A stretch of 49,973 nt of DNA from Synergistaceae bacterium (GTDB lineage: Bacteria > Synergistota > Synergistia > Synergistales > Synergistaceae), in the NCBI GenBank assembly GCA_031257775.1, contig JAIROA010000057.1, positions 1 to 49,973 on the forward strand, read 5' to 3'. The first letter of the stretch is position 1. Each line of letters starts with the position of its first letter. Shown one piece after another: positions 1 through 8,851 of this stretch. The position numbers and the translations under genes are program-made. The notes under the pieces are model-generated. The model was given only the letters and a program-made list of their open reading frames with translations, was not told the origin of the DNA and did no database searches.

Positions 1-36
1 CTCCGGGATGTAGTCGATTACGTCCTTCGTGGCGTT

Positions 37-3000
37 CTACTCCAGATCCTTGATGTACACGCTGGTGACGAGCCCGCTCGCGCCTGGGATAAGTCTGCCC
101 GGGTTGTTCACCTCAGCCCTTATCCAAAAGGCTTCGTCATCGCCGGTTGACAGTGGATTCCCGGGATCCCCGACGCCGCTTGCCGTGTTCAGCGTACCCA
201 CGCTCAGAGTGAGCGCGCCGCTCTTTTCAGCGCCGGTAAGGTTATCTATTATGAAGCCCTTGTAGTTGCCGTCTGGCATCGCGCCGTTAGCGAACCTGTA
301 CTGCGACTTGCTGTCCCAGCCGGTGCCGCCCGAACGGGACAGGTCAGCGTAGATGGAGATGTTCTCGTTGCTAATGAAAGAAGGGTTCAACGGAGTTGCC
401 ATGCTGTCCAGCTTCGCCGCCGCCGCGACGTTTATCACGAACTTGTCGCCGTCCGTAAGTCCGCTGGTGTCAACTAAAATACCGTCAAAAGCGATTCCGC
501 CTATGGGGAGAATAATTGGCGTGCCATTAAGGATTGACGCGTTAATAGTGATGCTATCCTCGTCGATGGAACCTCCGCTCCTGCTGACTGTTTTCGTTTT
601 CACCTCAAAAAATGGATTTGACCCCGCGTGGTAGATGAACAGCAAAGATCCGTTCACGTCGTTCATCTTGTTCACCTGGACGCCCTTTACTACGTCGTCG
701 ATGCCGGCGCCGCTCGCTATGTGGTATGTGGTCTGTTCGCCGTAGTAAGCCTGCGCGTAATACGGCGTGGAGTTGCCGTTCGAGCCGTCCATGGCCCACT
801 CGTCAAAGTCGCCGCCGTTCGCCCGCTCGCCGTATGAGAACAGGATTGAGCTGGCAGTGCCTAAAATGCCGTCACCGATATCGATGTTATGCCGGAGGTT
901 TTCATACTGGTTTCCCGGCCCTCCGCCCGCCCAAGCCATCTGGTTGATGACCGGGGTACCGCCATAACTATTCAACCTATCCAACACCCCGTCGTCGAAG
1001 TAATAAGTGATGCCCTGGGATTGGAGTCCCTGGCCGTTCCTCGTCTGGTCATCCGACAGCTTCACGTTCAGCGAGTCGCCTCCTGTATTTGCCGCGTTAG
1101 TGAACATCATCCAGGAGTCGCCATCCGAGAAATCAGATCCTGTCGTCCCGCCATTAAGCACAAAATGCTCGTATAGCCCAGCGAGAGGCGTACTAAGTGT
1201 CTCGGCAAGCTTTGCGTTCATGAGCGCCGCGTTGTCGTAATCCTCATACACCTCGACCGTCCTGCTGCCCGGGCCAATGTCGTCCCCGTCGGCCTCGTTC
1301 CCCTCCCACGCCACAAGGAGCCTCAACGCGTCCTTGGCCTGCAAGGTATTTGAAGCATTTTGCGCACTGCGCTGTCCTGCCGTCATTGTGAACTCTATAT
1401 CGCCGTCCCCGACTGGAGCGAATATGCCGCGTCCTGTCGCGTTGATTCCGTCAGCAGCGTTGGTACTCGTTTGCTTAATTGTCAACAGATTCGACGTGCC
1501 GTTTATGAAAATAATTTTCCCCTCAAGCGGTCCGCTGTTTCCATTTGCCGAAACATCCGGATGAGCGGGTTGGGTTCCCAACGCTGTGCCGTTAGGGTCA
1601 TACCATGTCGAATCGGCTGGGTTGAAATAGCCGCCATTGGATGGATCCGTATAAAAATTAGTCGCTGGATCGTAATAAAGCCCGGTCGCGGTATCCAGCC
1701 AGACTGCCTTGACCCCGTCGAAATCTGTAGAGGCTACCGCGATCGCCAAGTTGATTTCATTCAGCGCACTTGCGATATCCAAACTATTGATGTCTATCTT
1801 AATCTGACCATTGCCAGGGGTGGTTCTGAGAGGATTGCTGGCGATGGTAGCAGTCGCGGCGTTTCGAGCCACACTGCTTCCTGTACTCGAATCCCAGAGG
1901 AGGGAGGCTATTGACGTCTTGCCAAAGGTTACGTCGTCATTGATTTCGATGTTGTAAGCGGAAGAGGCATTAGTGAAATCAATACCCGGAACAGCATCGC
2001 TAAACGAAGCGCCCGTACCGCTAAGTTGATCGGCGCTAAGCATGGCGTAAATAGCGCTATTTAGCTGCAACGCTATCGATGACGCGACACTGCCCGGTAC
2101 GATGTCTATAGTGATATCTTCGTCGACAAAAACACGGTTGCCATTTTCCTCTTTATCCCTATCCAAAGAGATTGGAGAAGGACCGAAAAGTTCTGCTAGC
2201 GTACCTTTGACGGAATCACTCAATTCAACCTTGTAAATCGAGTTATTTTGAAGTTCCAAATAAGATAGCTTAGAACTGCCGTACCCAGGATTCGTGTCTA
2301 TATGGCCTATAGCGCTAAACCCTGCCACTCCATTTGCTGTCATTGAACTGTTGATGATGCCGGCCAAGTCCTGGAGCGATTTATCGCCCACATCCTCACC
2401 TGTGATTCCGAGACGATCGATTATCGCGGCGCCTGTTATTCCGCCTGATCCTCCGGACTCTAAACCAGCTACTCCAAGTTCGGTTTCCACCTGCCCCTGA
2501 ACCGGCCCGCCGAAAATGATCGATCGAGTGCCCCCATCCCTGACAATCCTAAATGTTCCGGCTCGCTTGTCAGGGTCGTTGACTGAAACATTATACTCTG
2601 CATGGAAACCGTCACCGACGAGAGGGCCACTCGTGTCATTCAATATATTCACAATATCGTCAATATTCTGGCCTGAAAGGCCGGCAATAGATTTTTCCTC
2701 TCTCACAACAAATCCAGAAGACTTAATAGGAGGAGTGCCTGTAGTAGCGTTCGTGATGCCTATTCCGAGGGTTGCGGCTAAAGATCCGCCTATAGTCATC
2801 GTAATACCGGAATTCGTTTTATCAGTGAAGTCTATTTCAAGGTATCTTGAAGTCCCTCCTATTGCCGATGCACCAATGTCGACGTCAGAAAGCATTTGAG
2901 GTGTCCCTGCGGAATAAGCGGTCATTATCGCGTCTTTTATATCGTCCATATCCATACGGCCGGCGCTAAGGTAAGAAGTGACATCAAAGCTGTAAAAAGG

Positions 3001-4323
3001 CGTTCCCCCCGGGCCTTTGAACTCAAAAAGCAGGGTTTCGTTGTTCGTGTCGAACGTGTCGCTGACTTGGTAAAAAAACACATCGTCTGCCGCAGCGTAG
3101 TCGAGCGATATATCAATCTTGCTGCCAGCCTCAGTGCGGTAATCAAGGTTCAGGTTGACGGCTCCGTTTTGCGGCGAAATATACTGCGTATCGAGTAGCA
3201 GTTCAGCCGTTATCAAATCCCGTTCGTCCCTACCGGTCACCTCGTAGTACGTGTACACGTTCATATCCGTGTTAAACGTGTCAATCGTGCCAAGAGAAGC
3301 TGCCACACCCCGTAGTATATCGCTTTGTATCGTGCCGGTAACGGAGGCTGTGACGCTATCGCCGCTTGTCGCGACGAACGCGGCGTCGAACGTGTCAAGT
3401 CCTCTAATGTCATCGCCCGACGAGTCCGTGCGGATGCTCTGGTATATGTCGTCCACTTGGGTTGTGTCGAACGTCGCCATCATCGGCACGTTGTCCGACA
3501 GCTGTATCGCGTATTCGCCGGGCGCAAGATCCGAAACGCCGTTTTTCTCGAGCGTCGCTCCGACAGCGGTCGCGTCAGACGGGTTGTAATCCCCCTGGTA
3601 GTAATAAACGCCGCCGAACGGCTCCGCCCGCGTGTCCACGCGCCATACGCCCTCCACCATGTTGAGCGAGCTGAAGCTGTTTACCCCGGAGGACTCGTTC
3701 GTCGTCCCGTTCGTGTCCTGAGTGCCGTGCTTGAGGTAGAGGATGTTGGATTTTTGAACCTGCCCGGTTCCGGCCTGTACCGTCTCGAACGTGATCTTGT
3801 AATTTCCCTCCGCGTTTGTCGTCTGGCCGAAAATGTCCTTTTTGAGCAGCGTGCCGCCGACCAGCACGCGGATATCGGACGTGGACGCGCTCCACAGGAT
3901 GGCCGAGTCGCCGTTTAAGAGCTTTTTCTTGTTGAACTGGGTCTGATTGGCTATGTCCGTGATCTGGCGGCTGAGTTCGTTTACCTCGAGCTGTATGTAG
4001 TCGCGGTCTTCGGCGGTCAAGACGTCGCTCGCGGCCTGTATCGCCAGTTCCCTCATTCTCTGGAGCATGGAGTGGATTTCGTTGAGCGCGCCCTCCGCGG
4101 TCTGGAGGAGGGACATGCCGTCCTGGGCGTTCCTGGAGGCTTGGTCGAGTCCGCGGATCTGGGCGGTCATCTTCTCTGATATAGCCAAACCCGCCGCGTC
4201 GTCGGCGGCAGAATTTACACGCAAACCCGTGGCTAGTTTTTCGCTCGCCTTTGCCAGCAACCCCGTCGATCTCGTCACGGCATTGTAGGCCATGTACGAC
4301 ATCACGTTTGTGTTGATCCTCAT
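37..4323 (-). CDS. Giant flagellin with about 1,250-residue central insert; C-terminal domain not in this reading frame
   Basis: About 1,428 residues against 270-500 for most flagellins. Residues 1 to about 140 are a canonical flagellin D0/D1 start (MRINTNV, then SEKLATGLRVNSAADDAAGL and the long coiled region ending near NKKKLLNGD). The rest is an acidic, Gly/Thr/Asp-rich variable region that should lie on the filament surface. The ATG at 4323 is chosen because GGAGGTG lies 8-14 bases upstream and the flagellin start is conserved; an upstream in-frame extension to 4404 is not flagellin-like. Oddity: the frame ends in TAG at 37-39 without the C-terminal D1/D0 helices needed for polymerisation, and stays open for the 12 codons left before the window edge. 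It may be a broken flagellin, a sequence error, or a flagellin-like surface protein. Monocistronic as far as visible, divergent from the next gene. Confidence 0.85.
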   Translation of the reverse strand: MRINTNVMSYMAYNAVTRSTGLLAKASEKLATGLRVNSAADDAAGLAISEKMTAQIRGLDQASRNAQDGMSLLQTAEGALNEIHSMLQRMRELAIQAASDVLTAEDRDYIQLEVNELSRQITDIANQTQFNKKKLLNGDSAILWSASTSDIRVLVGGTLLKKDIFGQTTNAEGNYKITFETVQAGTGQVQKSNILYLKHGTQDTNGTTNESSGVNSFSSLNMVEGVWRVDTRAEPFGGVYYYQGDYNPSDATAVGATLEKNGVSDLAPGEYAIQLSDNVPMMATFDTTQVDDIYQSIRTDSSGDDIRGLDTFDAAFVATSGDSVTASVTGTIQSDILRGVAASLGTIDTFNTDMNVYTYYEVTGRDERDLITAELLLDTQYISPQNGAVNLNLDYRTEAGSKIDISLDYAAADDVFFYQVSDTFDTNNETLLFEFKGPGGTPFYSFDVTSYLSAGRMDMDDIKDAIMTAYSAGTPQMLSDVDIGASAIGGTSRYLEIDFTDKTNSGITMTIGGSLAATLGIGITNATTGTPPIKSSGFVVREEKSIAGLSGQNIDDIVNILNDTSGPLVGDGFHAEYNVSVNDPDKRAGTFRIVRDGGTRSIIFGGPVQGQVETELGVAGLESGGSGGITGAAIIDRLGITGEDVGDKSLQDLAGIINSSMTANGVAGFSAIGHIDTNPGYGSSKLSYLELQNNSIYKVELSDSVKGTLAELFGPSPISLDRDKEENGNRVFVDEDITIDIVPGSVASSIALQLNSAIYAMLSADQLSGTGASFSDAVPGIDFTNASSAYNIEINDDVTFGKTSIASLLWDSSTGSSVARNAATATIASNPLRTTPGNGQIKIDINSLDIASALNEINLAIAVASTDFDGVKAVWLDTATGLYYDPATNFYTDPSNGGYFNPADSTWYDPNGTALGTQPAHPDVSANGNSGPLEGKIIFINGTSNLLTIKQTSTNAADGINATGRGIFAPVGDGDIEFTMTAGQRSAQNASNTLQAKDALRLLVAWEGNEADGDDIGPGSRTVEVYEDYDNAALMNAKLAETLSTPLAGLYEHFVLNGGTTGSDFSDGDSWMMFTNAANTGGDSLNVKLSDDQTRNGQGLQSQGITYYFDDGVLDRLNSYGGTPVINQMAWAGGGPGNQYENLRHNIDIGDGILGTASSILFSYGERANGGDFDEWAMDGSNGNSTPYYAQAYYGEQTTYHIASGAGIDDVVKGVQVNKMNDVNGSLLFIYHAGSNPFFEVKTKTVSRSGGSIDEDSITINASILNGTPIILPIGGIAFDGILVDTSGLTDGDKFVINVAAAAKLDSMATPLNPSFISNENISIYADLSRSGGTGWDSKSQYRFANGAMPDGNYKGFIIDNLTGAEKSGALTLSVGTLNTASGVGDPGNPLSTGDDEAFWIRAEVNNPGRLIPGASGLVTSVYIKDLE

Positions 4324-4404
4324 TGGCCCACACCTCCGTGCGTGGAACACATACGCATCCTGCGCATAACGCCAACTGCGATACCTTATTCGACTAACGG
4401 TCAA

Positions 4405-4433
4405 AGTATATTACAAAAAATGCGCGCTGTAAA
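4405..4433 (-). promoter_or_regulatory. Sigma-70-type promoter for the flagellin gene
   Basis: Read on the minus strand: TTTACA (4428-4433), 17-base spacer, TATACT (4405-4410). Predicted start near 4398 gives a leader of about 75 bases. I see no good sigma-28 flagellar box in the same stretch, so transcription by the housekeeping sigma is the simplest reading. Confidence 0.6.
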
Positions 4434-4570
4434 GCGCCGCGCCGCAGACCGAAAAGCACCGAAAAGCCAGAGCCGCAGGGCATTTATGGCGATGCGGAAA
4501 CCAAATGCATAATATGTGTTATCATATGGCAGTGAATTTGCATATAGAGGGGGCCGCTGAAGGAACCAAC

Positions 4571-6298
4571 ATGAACAAGAATAAAAAATATAGAGGCTTT
4601 TTCGCTTGTTTTGCAAAAACAGCCTTCATTTTGCTGCTGCTTCTCACTTCCCAAAGCGTTTCCCGCGCCGCGACAAAAGCGGAATTGCTGGGCGCTCTTT
4701 TTTCGGAGCTGAAATATCCTGATGCTGACAAAGCCCCGCTTCCGGGGGACATCATAGCTTCGCATAAATACGCTAAGGCCATCGGCGCATCGATGAAATA
4801 CGGGTTCATCCCAAAAACGCCTTTTTCCCCCGACGCGCAGATCAACAGGCATGAGGCCGTAAAGCTGGCCCTTATGATGATGGGGTGGGGGTTCGAGGCC
4901 TCCCTTTACGAGTCGTTCGAAAGCCTCCCTGGCCTCGGCGGTTCCGGAGATCCTGTCTTTTTCCTCGCTTCCGAGATGCAGCCCCCGGCGCCGAAAGGGC
5001 TCCTGCTGGACGGCATGACGCCCCTTTCCGATTCAGGGAAGGACGCTATTTTGTCATGGGTTCGTAACTGCATGAAATCTGTCCGGTGGAACAGGGTCTT
5101 GAGCTACAGCGGGGTCGATCTCGTCATTTACAGGCAGGGGGTCGCTATGCCGGGCGTCCCTAACGATCACCCCAAGGGAGGAAACCCGCTCGCTTCGCCG
5201 CTTTGCGAGCCGCTCTTTGTCGCCGCCCTCGCGGTTCACCAGGACGCGGCGGATGCCAGGATAGCGTTCGCGGGGCCCCTGGGAATCGGCGCTGGGAGAG
5301 CGCCGATCACGGAGATATCGAACTCGTATGACGCGATAGCGGCGGTAAACGGCGGGTTTTTCGCGGAGGGCCGCCCGCTGGGGACGATGCTCCAGGACGG
5401 CCTGCACGCGGGCAAACCGCTGCCGGGGCGCTCCGCGGTCGGCTGGGACAACGCGGAAAATCTGCTGGTTTTTGGCGGAGGGAACGCCAGAATCGGCGTG
5501 TTCACTCCAAGCGGTTACGTCGAGTTCTCAAAGTTCAACGTCCCGCCGCCGCCCAATGAGGCGGCTCTATACACGCCGGGCGTGGCTATTTCGTCTATGG
5601 GCACGGCTTTAGACGCTCTGGAGATAGTAGTGCGCGAAGGCGTCGTCGCCGAGCGCAGGGAAATTTCCGCGGGAAACCGCATAATTCCAAGGGACGGTTT
5701 CGTAATATTGGCCCGTGGAAACTCGCGAAGCCTTCTTGACGGCCTTGAGCCCGGATCTCAAGTGAATATCCTCACTGATTGGGAGACGCCGGCTTTTTCC
5801 GCCTGCTCGGATCTGATACAGGCCGGCCCGATGCTGATGCGAAACGGGCAGTTCATAAATAACCCGGAGACGTTCAAGCCGGATATCCTGGATAAGCGCC
5901 ACCCCAGAACGATAATGGGGAGCGACGGCAGCAGGATGTTCTGGGCCGTGATTGACGGGCGCAATAACCTGCACAGCAGGGGCGCGACGATTGAGGAAAC
6001 GCGCTGGATCGCCAGATCGCTCGGGCTCGTTAACGCCATCAACATGGACGGCGGAGGCTCGTCTCAGCTCGTCTGGCGCGGCCTTACGATAAACTTGCCC
6101 TCCGACGGCAAGGAGCGCCCTCTTCCCTACGCGCTGCTCATGATGCCCAAGGGTTCTATGATGATCCCGAAAAACCTGCCGAGCTTTGGCGGCTATGATA
6201 GCCCGGTCCGGGAGGAATACGGCGAGTGGGGACCGCCACCGGGCGCGATGGACTCCATTATAATGGACACGTATGATCCTATGAGAGACGTGGACTGA
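4571..6298 (+). CDS. Secreted phosphodiester glycosidase (NAGPA/DUF2233) family protein
   Basis: 575 residues. Starts with a Sec signal (basic start, then the hydrophobic run FILLLLL, Ala-rich cleavage region near residue 35). Residues of about 75-100 (FSPDAQINRHEAVKLALMMM) look like a single S-layer-homology-type or SLH-like segment. The C-terminal half carries the phosphodiester glycosidase fold, shown best by NGGFF near residue 260 and INMDGGGSSQLVWRG near residue 488. Relatives hydrolyse N-acetylglucosamine-1-phosphodiester type bonds or act on envelope polysaccharides; the substrate here is unknown. The ATG at 4571 is preferred because AAGGA sits 6 bases upstream and the signal peptide begins there; an upstream ATG at 4505 would add 22 residues before it. 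Confidence 0.8.
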   Translation: MNKNKKYRGFFACFAKTAFILLLLLTSQSVSRAATKAELLGALFSELKYPDADKAPLPGDIIASHKYAKAIGASMKYGFIPKTPFSPDAQINRHEAVKLALMMMGWGFEASLYESFESLPGLGGSGDPVFFLASEMQPPAPKGLLLDGMTPLSDSGKDAILSWVRNCMKSVRWNRVLSYSGVDLVIYRQGVAMPGVPNDHPKGGNPLASPLCEPLFVAALAVHQDAADARIAFAGPLGIGAGRAPITEISNSYDAIAAVNGGFFAEGRPLGTMLQDGLHAGKPLPGRSAVGWDNAENLLVFGGGNARIGVFTPSGYVEFSKFNVPPPPNEAALYTPGVAISSMGTALDALEIVVREGVVAERREISAGNRIIPRDGFVILARGNSRSLLDGLEPGSQVNILTDWETPAFSACSDLIQAGPMLMRNGQFINNPETFKPDILDKRHPRTIMGSDGSRMFWAVIDGRNNLHSRGATIEETRWIARSLGLVNAINMDGGGSSQLVWRGLTINLPSDGKERPLPYALLMMPKGSMMIPKNLPSFGGYDSPVREEYGEWGPPPGAMDSIIMDTYDPMRDVD

Positions 6299-6362
6299 CC
6301 GCCGCGGCAGATGCCAGTACATGTAGCGTATATCAGGAGAATTGCTGATTTAACCCTTTCCG

Positions 6363-6383
6363 GCGCGTAAGCGCGCATATTTT
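6363..6383 (+). terminator. Weak hairpin terminator candidate
   Basis: GCGCG (6363-6367), loop TAAG, CGCGC (6372-6376), then an AT-rich tail ATATTTTATAA. The stem is only 5 bp, so this is a modest call for the end of the preceding gene. Confidence 0.35.
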
Positions 6384-6439
6384 ATAAATATGACTTTGGT
6401 TATTTCATGTGCATTTTCGCGTGTGCTTTTGGCATATCC

Positions 6440-6448
6440 TGATATAAT
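6440..6448 (+). promoter_or_regulatory. Extended -10 promoter for the PAP2 gene
   Basis: TGA followed directly by a perfect TATAAT (6443-6448), the extended -10 form that can work without a good -35; none is visible at the right distance. Predicted start is about 30 bases before the TTG start codon at 6485. Confidence 0.55.
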
Positions 6449-6484
6449 ACTACCCATATCAGTGGAAGGCAGGGTGAGTGCGCA

Positions 6485-6991
6485 TTGCTCACGGTTGTAA
6501 AGTTCGATAAGTCCGTTATGGAGTGGATACAGCAGCATTTGAAAACGAGGCGCATGGATAGACTCATGCTTTGGTCAACGCGCATGGGAGACGGCGGCGC
6601 TCTGTGGCTTCTCATTTCTTTTCTTTTGCTCTGTCGCGAGAAAACAAGGCACGCGGGTTTTGCACTGGTGTTTTGCGTCGTGATATGCGCCGCGGTGGGA
6701 AACCTTGCAATAAAGCCGATTTTCAGGAGGACGCGGCCCTGCAACCTGAATTTCTCATTGCCGCTTCTTCTAAAGCGTCCTGTGGATTCCTCTTTTCCGT
6801 CCTGCCACACGCTCACCTCTTTTGCGGCGGCTGTGACGGTCTGCCAGACGGGCGGTTTTCTGGGCGCCGCGTCGTTCTTCTTAGCGTCTCTCATATCGTT
6901 TTCCAGAATGTATCTTTACGTCCATTACCCGAGCGACGTATTGATCGGCGCGGTCATAGGAGTCGCGGCGGGAAGGTTTTTCCTGGCCTGA
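6485..6991 (+). CDS. PAP2-superfamily membrane phosphatase
   Basis: 168 residues with four to five hydrophobic helices. The three acid-phosphatase motifs are present in order: KPIFRRTRP near residue 76 (KX6RP), FPSCH near 103 (the usual PSGH with Cys in place of Gly), and SRMYLYVHYPSD near 140 (SRX5HX3D). Family members dephosphorylate undecaprenyl pyrophosphate, phosphatidate or related lipid phosphates at the membrane; which one is not readable. The start used is TTG at 6485 with AGGGTGAG just upstream; an ATG 33 bases downstream is the alternative, but it would cut a conserved N-terminal segment. Confidence 0.85.
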   Translation: MLTVVKFDKSVMEWIQQHLKTRRMDRLMLWSTRMGDGGALWLLISFLLLCREKTRHAGFALVFCVVICAAVGNLAIKPIFRRTRPCNLNFSLPLLLKRPVDSSFPSCHTLTSFAAAVTVCQTGGFLGAASFFLASLISFSRMYLYVHYPSDVLIGAVIGVAAGRFFLA

Positions 6992-7054
6992 CCGGCAAGC
7001 CTGTATGGGCTGTGCCCACACTCTAAAGGATTCGTGCCATTTTTTGGCGCCTTT

Positions 7055-7104
7055 TATTCCAATTCTAAATCAAATGAACCATAATTTGATTTAGAATCGG
7101 AATA
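7055..7104. repeat. 50 bp AT-rich inverted repeat
   Basis: Arms 7055-7075 and 7084-7104 pair over 21 positions with one mismatch (7061/7098), loop of 8 bases. The arm core is ATTCTAAATCAAAT. It lies between the PAP2 and PTS genes. There is no T-tract and the stem is AT-rich, so it is not a typical terminator; it may be an operator, a transcript-end hairpin or a small mobile-element remnant. The rest of 6992-7251 shows no gene. Confidence 0.7.
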
Positions 7105-7251
7105 GCGCAACGCAATGCTACGCCCAAAATTTATCTATGCGGCAAAAAAGCATGAAACGGGGGGATGCCGATGGCTGCCGCTTAAATGATGTGATAGGAA
7201 CAGAGGTCAGGCGTTTTTAAAAAATCATTGTTAAGGATGTGAGAAATCATC

Positions 7252-8688
7252 ATGATGAAGATACTGCAAAGACTCGGAAAATCTCTGATGTTGCCGGTTG
7301 CCTGCCTTCCGATAGCCGCTATTTTCATGGGCATAGGATACTGGCTGGATCCCTCGGGATGGGGCAGCAACAACATCGTAGCCGCTTTTCTTATCAAGGC
7401 CGGCGCCGCTCTTATAGACAGTATGCCAATTCTGTTCGCAATCGGCGTTGCCATAGGGATGTCGGATGACAACGACGGAACCGCGGCCTTGGCAGGTCTC
7501 GTATCATGGCTGATGATGCAGACGCTGCTCTCTCCGAGCGCTGTAAGCATGTTCAAGGGCATCCCGATAGAGGAAGTGAACGCTGCTTTTGCCAAGATCA
7601 ACAATCAGTTCGTCGGCATTCTCTGCGGCATTATAGGAATGATGTGTTACAACAGATTCAAAAATACGAAACTGCCTGACGCTCTCGCGTTTTTTAGCGG
7701 CAAACGCAGCGTGGCGATCGTGACGGGCGGCGTGACGATAGTCGTGGCTGCTGTAATGTTCGTCGCCTGGCCTGTCATATACACGGGCCTCGTCTCTTTC
7801 GGAAAGACTGTCTCGAACCTGGGCGCGATAGGCGCCGGGGTCTACGCCTTTCTGAACAGGCTTTTGATCCCATTGGGGCTGCATCACGCGCTTAACTCCG
7901 TTTTCTGGTTCGACGTGGCCGGCATAAACGATCTCGGGAATTTCTGGGCCGGCACCGGCGTTAAGGGAGTCACCGGCATGTATATGACGGGATTCTTCCC
8001 AATAATGATGTTCGGTTTGCCGGGCGCGGCGCTCGCTATGTACCACACGGCAAAAACGTCGCAGAAAAAAGTAGCGGCAGGGCTTCTGCTCTCCGCGGCA
8101 TTCGCCTCGTTCTTCACGGGCGTTACCGAGCCGCTCGAATTCGGATTCATGTTCCTCGCCCCGGTGCTGTACGTGCTGCATGCCGTCCTCACTGGCGTTT
8201 CCGGCGCTATCGTGGCCATGCTTCCGTGCCGCGCGGGCTTCAACTTCAGCGCTGGGCTCATAGATCTCGTTCTGAGCTGGAAGACGCCCCTCGCGTTGAA
8301 TCCCTGGATAGTGATCCCGGTCGGCATCGCTTTCTTTGTGATCTACTACGTGCTCTTCCGCGCTGTCATAGCCAAATTCGACCTCAAGACGCCGGGCCGC
8401 GAATTGGACGATTTCGCCGCGGAAGGGCAAATACAGCTTGACGCGCGCGACTTTGCCGCAGTGGCCGCCGCCATACTGGAAGGCCTCGGCGGCCCGTCCA
8501 ACATAAAGACATTCGATAACTGCATAACGAGGCTTCGCGTGGAAGTCATCGACTACGTGGCCGTCGACGAAAAGAAGATCAAGTCGTCCGGCGTGACCGC
8601 CGTTCTCCGCCCGAGCAAAACGAGCGTTCAGATCGTGGTTGGCACCCAGGTTCAGCACGTAGCGGACGAGCTTAAGAAAAAGCTTTGA
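7252..8688 (+). CDS. PTS permease IIBC, N-acetylglucosamine/glucosamine (glucose superfamily) type
   Basis: 478 residues. Residues 1-375 form the multi-helix IIC sugar channel, with family signatures LHHALNSVFWF near 210 and GVTEPLEFGFMF near 290. Residues of about 400-478 are the IIB domain with the phosphorylated Cys424 in NCITRLRV. The sequence is closest in style to NagE/GamP, so GlcNAc or glucosamine is the likely sugar, but I cannot fix it. No IIA domain is fused and no ptsH/ptsI lies in the window, so phosphate must come from genes elsewhere. AAGGATGTGA lies 9 bases before the ATG at 7252; a second ATG follows at once. Confidence 0.85.
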   Translation: MMKILQRLGKSLMLPVACLPIAAIFMGIGYWLDPSGWGSNNIVAAFLIKAGAALIDSMPILFAIGVAIGMSDDNDGTAALAGLVSWLMMQTLLSPSAVSMFKGIPIEEVNAAFAKINNQFVGILCGIIGMMCYNRFKNTKLPDALAFFSGKRSVAIVTGGVTIVVAAVMFVAWPVIYTGLVSFGKTVSNLGAIGAGVYAFLNRLLIPLGLHHALNSVFWFDVAGINDLGNFWAGTGVKGVTGMYMTGFFPIMMFGLPGAALAMYHTAKTSQKKVAAGLLLSAAFASFFTGVTEPLEFGFMFLAPVLYVLHAVLTGVSGAIVAMLPCRAGFNFSAGLIDLVLSWKTPLALNPWIVIPVGIAFFVIYYVLFRAVIAKFDLKTPGRELDDFAAEGQIQLDARDFAAVAAAILEGLGGPSNIKTFDNCITRLRVEVIDYVAVDEKKIKSSGVTAVLRPSKTSVQIVVGTQVQHVADELKKKL

Positions 8689-8802
8689 CCGCGCTATATT
8701 CCCGGACGCCTAAAATGCGTTTCGCGGATTAATGGGCGCTTCCCCGTAGCCTAATCGGACGATAAAAACGCGCGCTGTTCCCGAGGGCGCAGCGCGTGAA
8801 CG

Positions 8803-8832
8803 CGGGGCCTCCATAGCCGAGGCCCCGTTTAT
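8803..8832 (+). terminator. GC-rich hairpin with short T-run; PTS-gene terminator or attenuator
   Basis: CGGGGCCT (8803-8810) pairs with AGGCCCCG (8820-8827), loop 9 bases, followed by TTTATAG. A second hairpin (CGCGCTG with CAGCGCG) precedes it at about 8771-8797. Only about 20 bases separate the structure from the next start codon, so it is either the PTS terminator with read-through, or a leader attenuator of the next gene. Confidence 0.6.
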
Positions 8833-8851
8833 AGTAAGAGGTGGAAGCCGG

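Noticed and set aside
37-39. TAG reassignment (recoded stop)
   Set aside because: Several clearly complete genes in the window end in TAG at their family-expected lengths, such as the permease at 16795 and hydE, so general recoding is not supported.
3575-4375. 266-codon minus-strand frame overlapping the flagellin start
   Set aside because: Same strand but shifted by a base from flagellin; Arg/Gly-rich nonsense translation.
7504-8658. 384-codon open frame on the minus strand inside the PTS gene
   Set aside because: It is a shadow of high-GC codons: no family pattern, Arg/His/Glu-rich composition, no ribosome site, and the opposite strand has a clear PTS permease.
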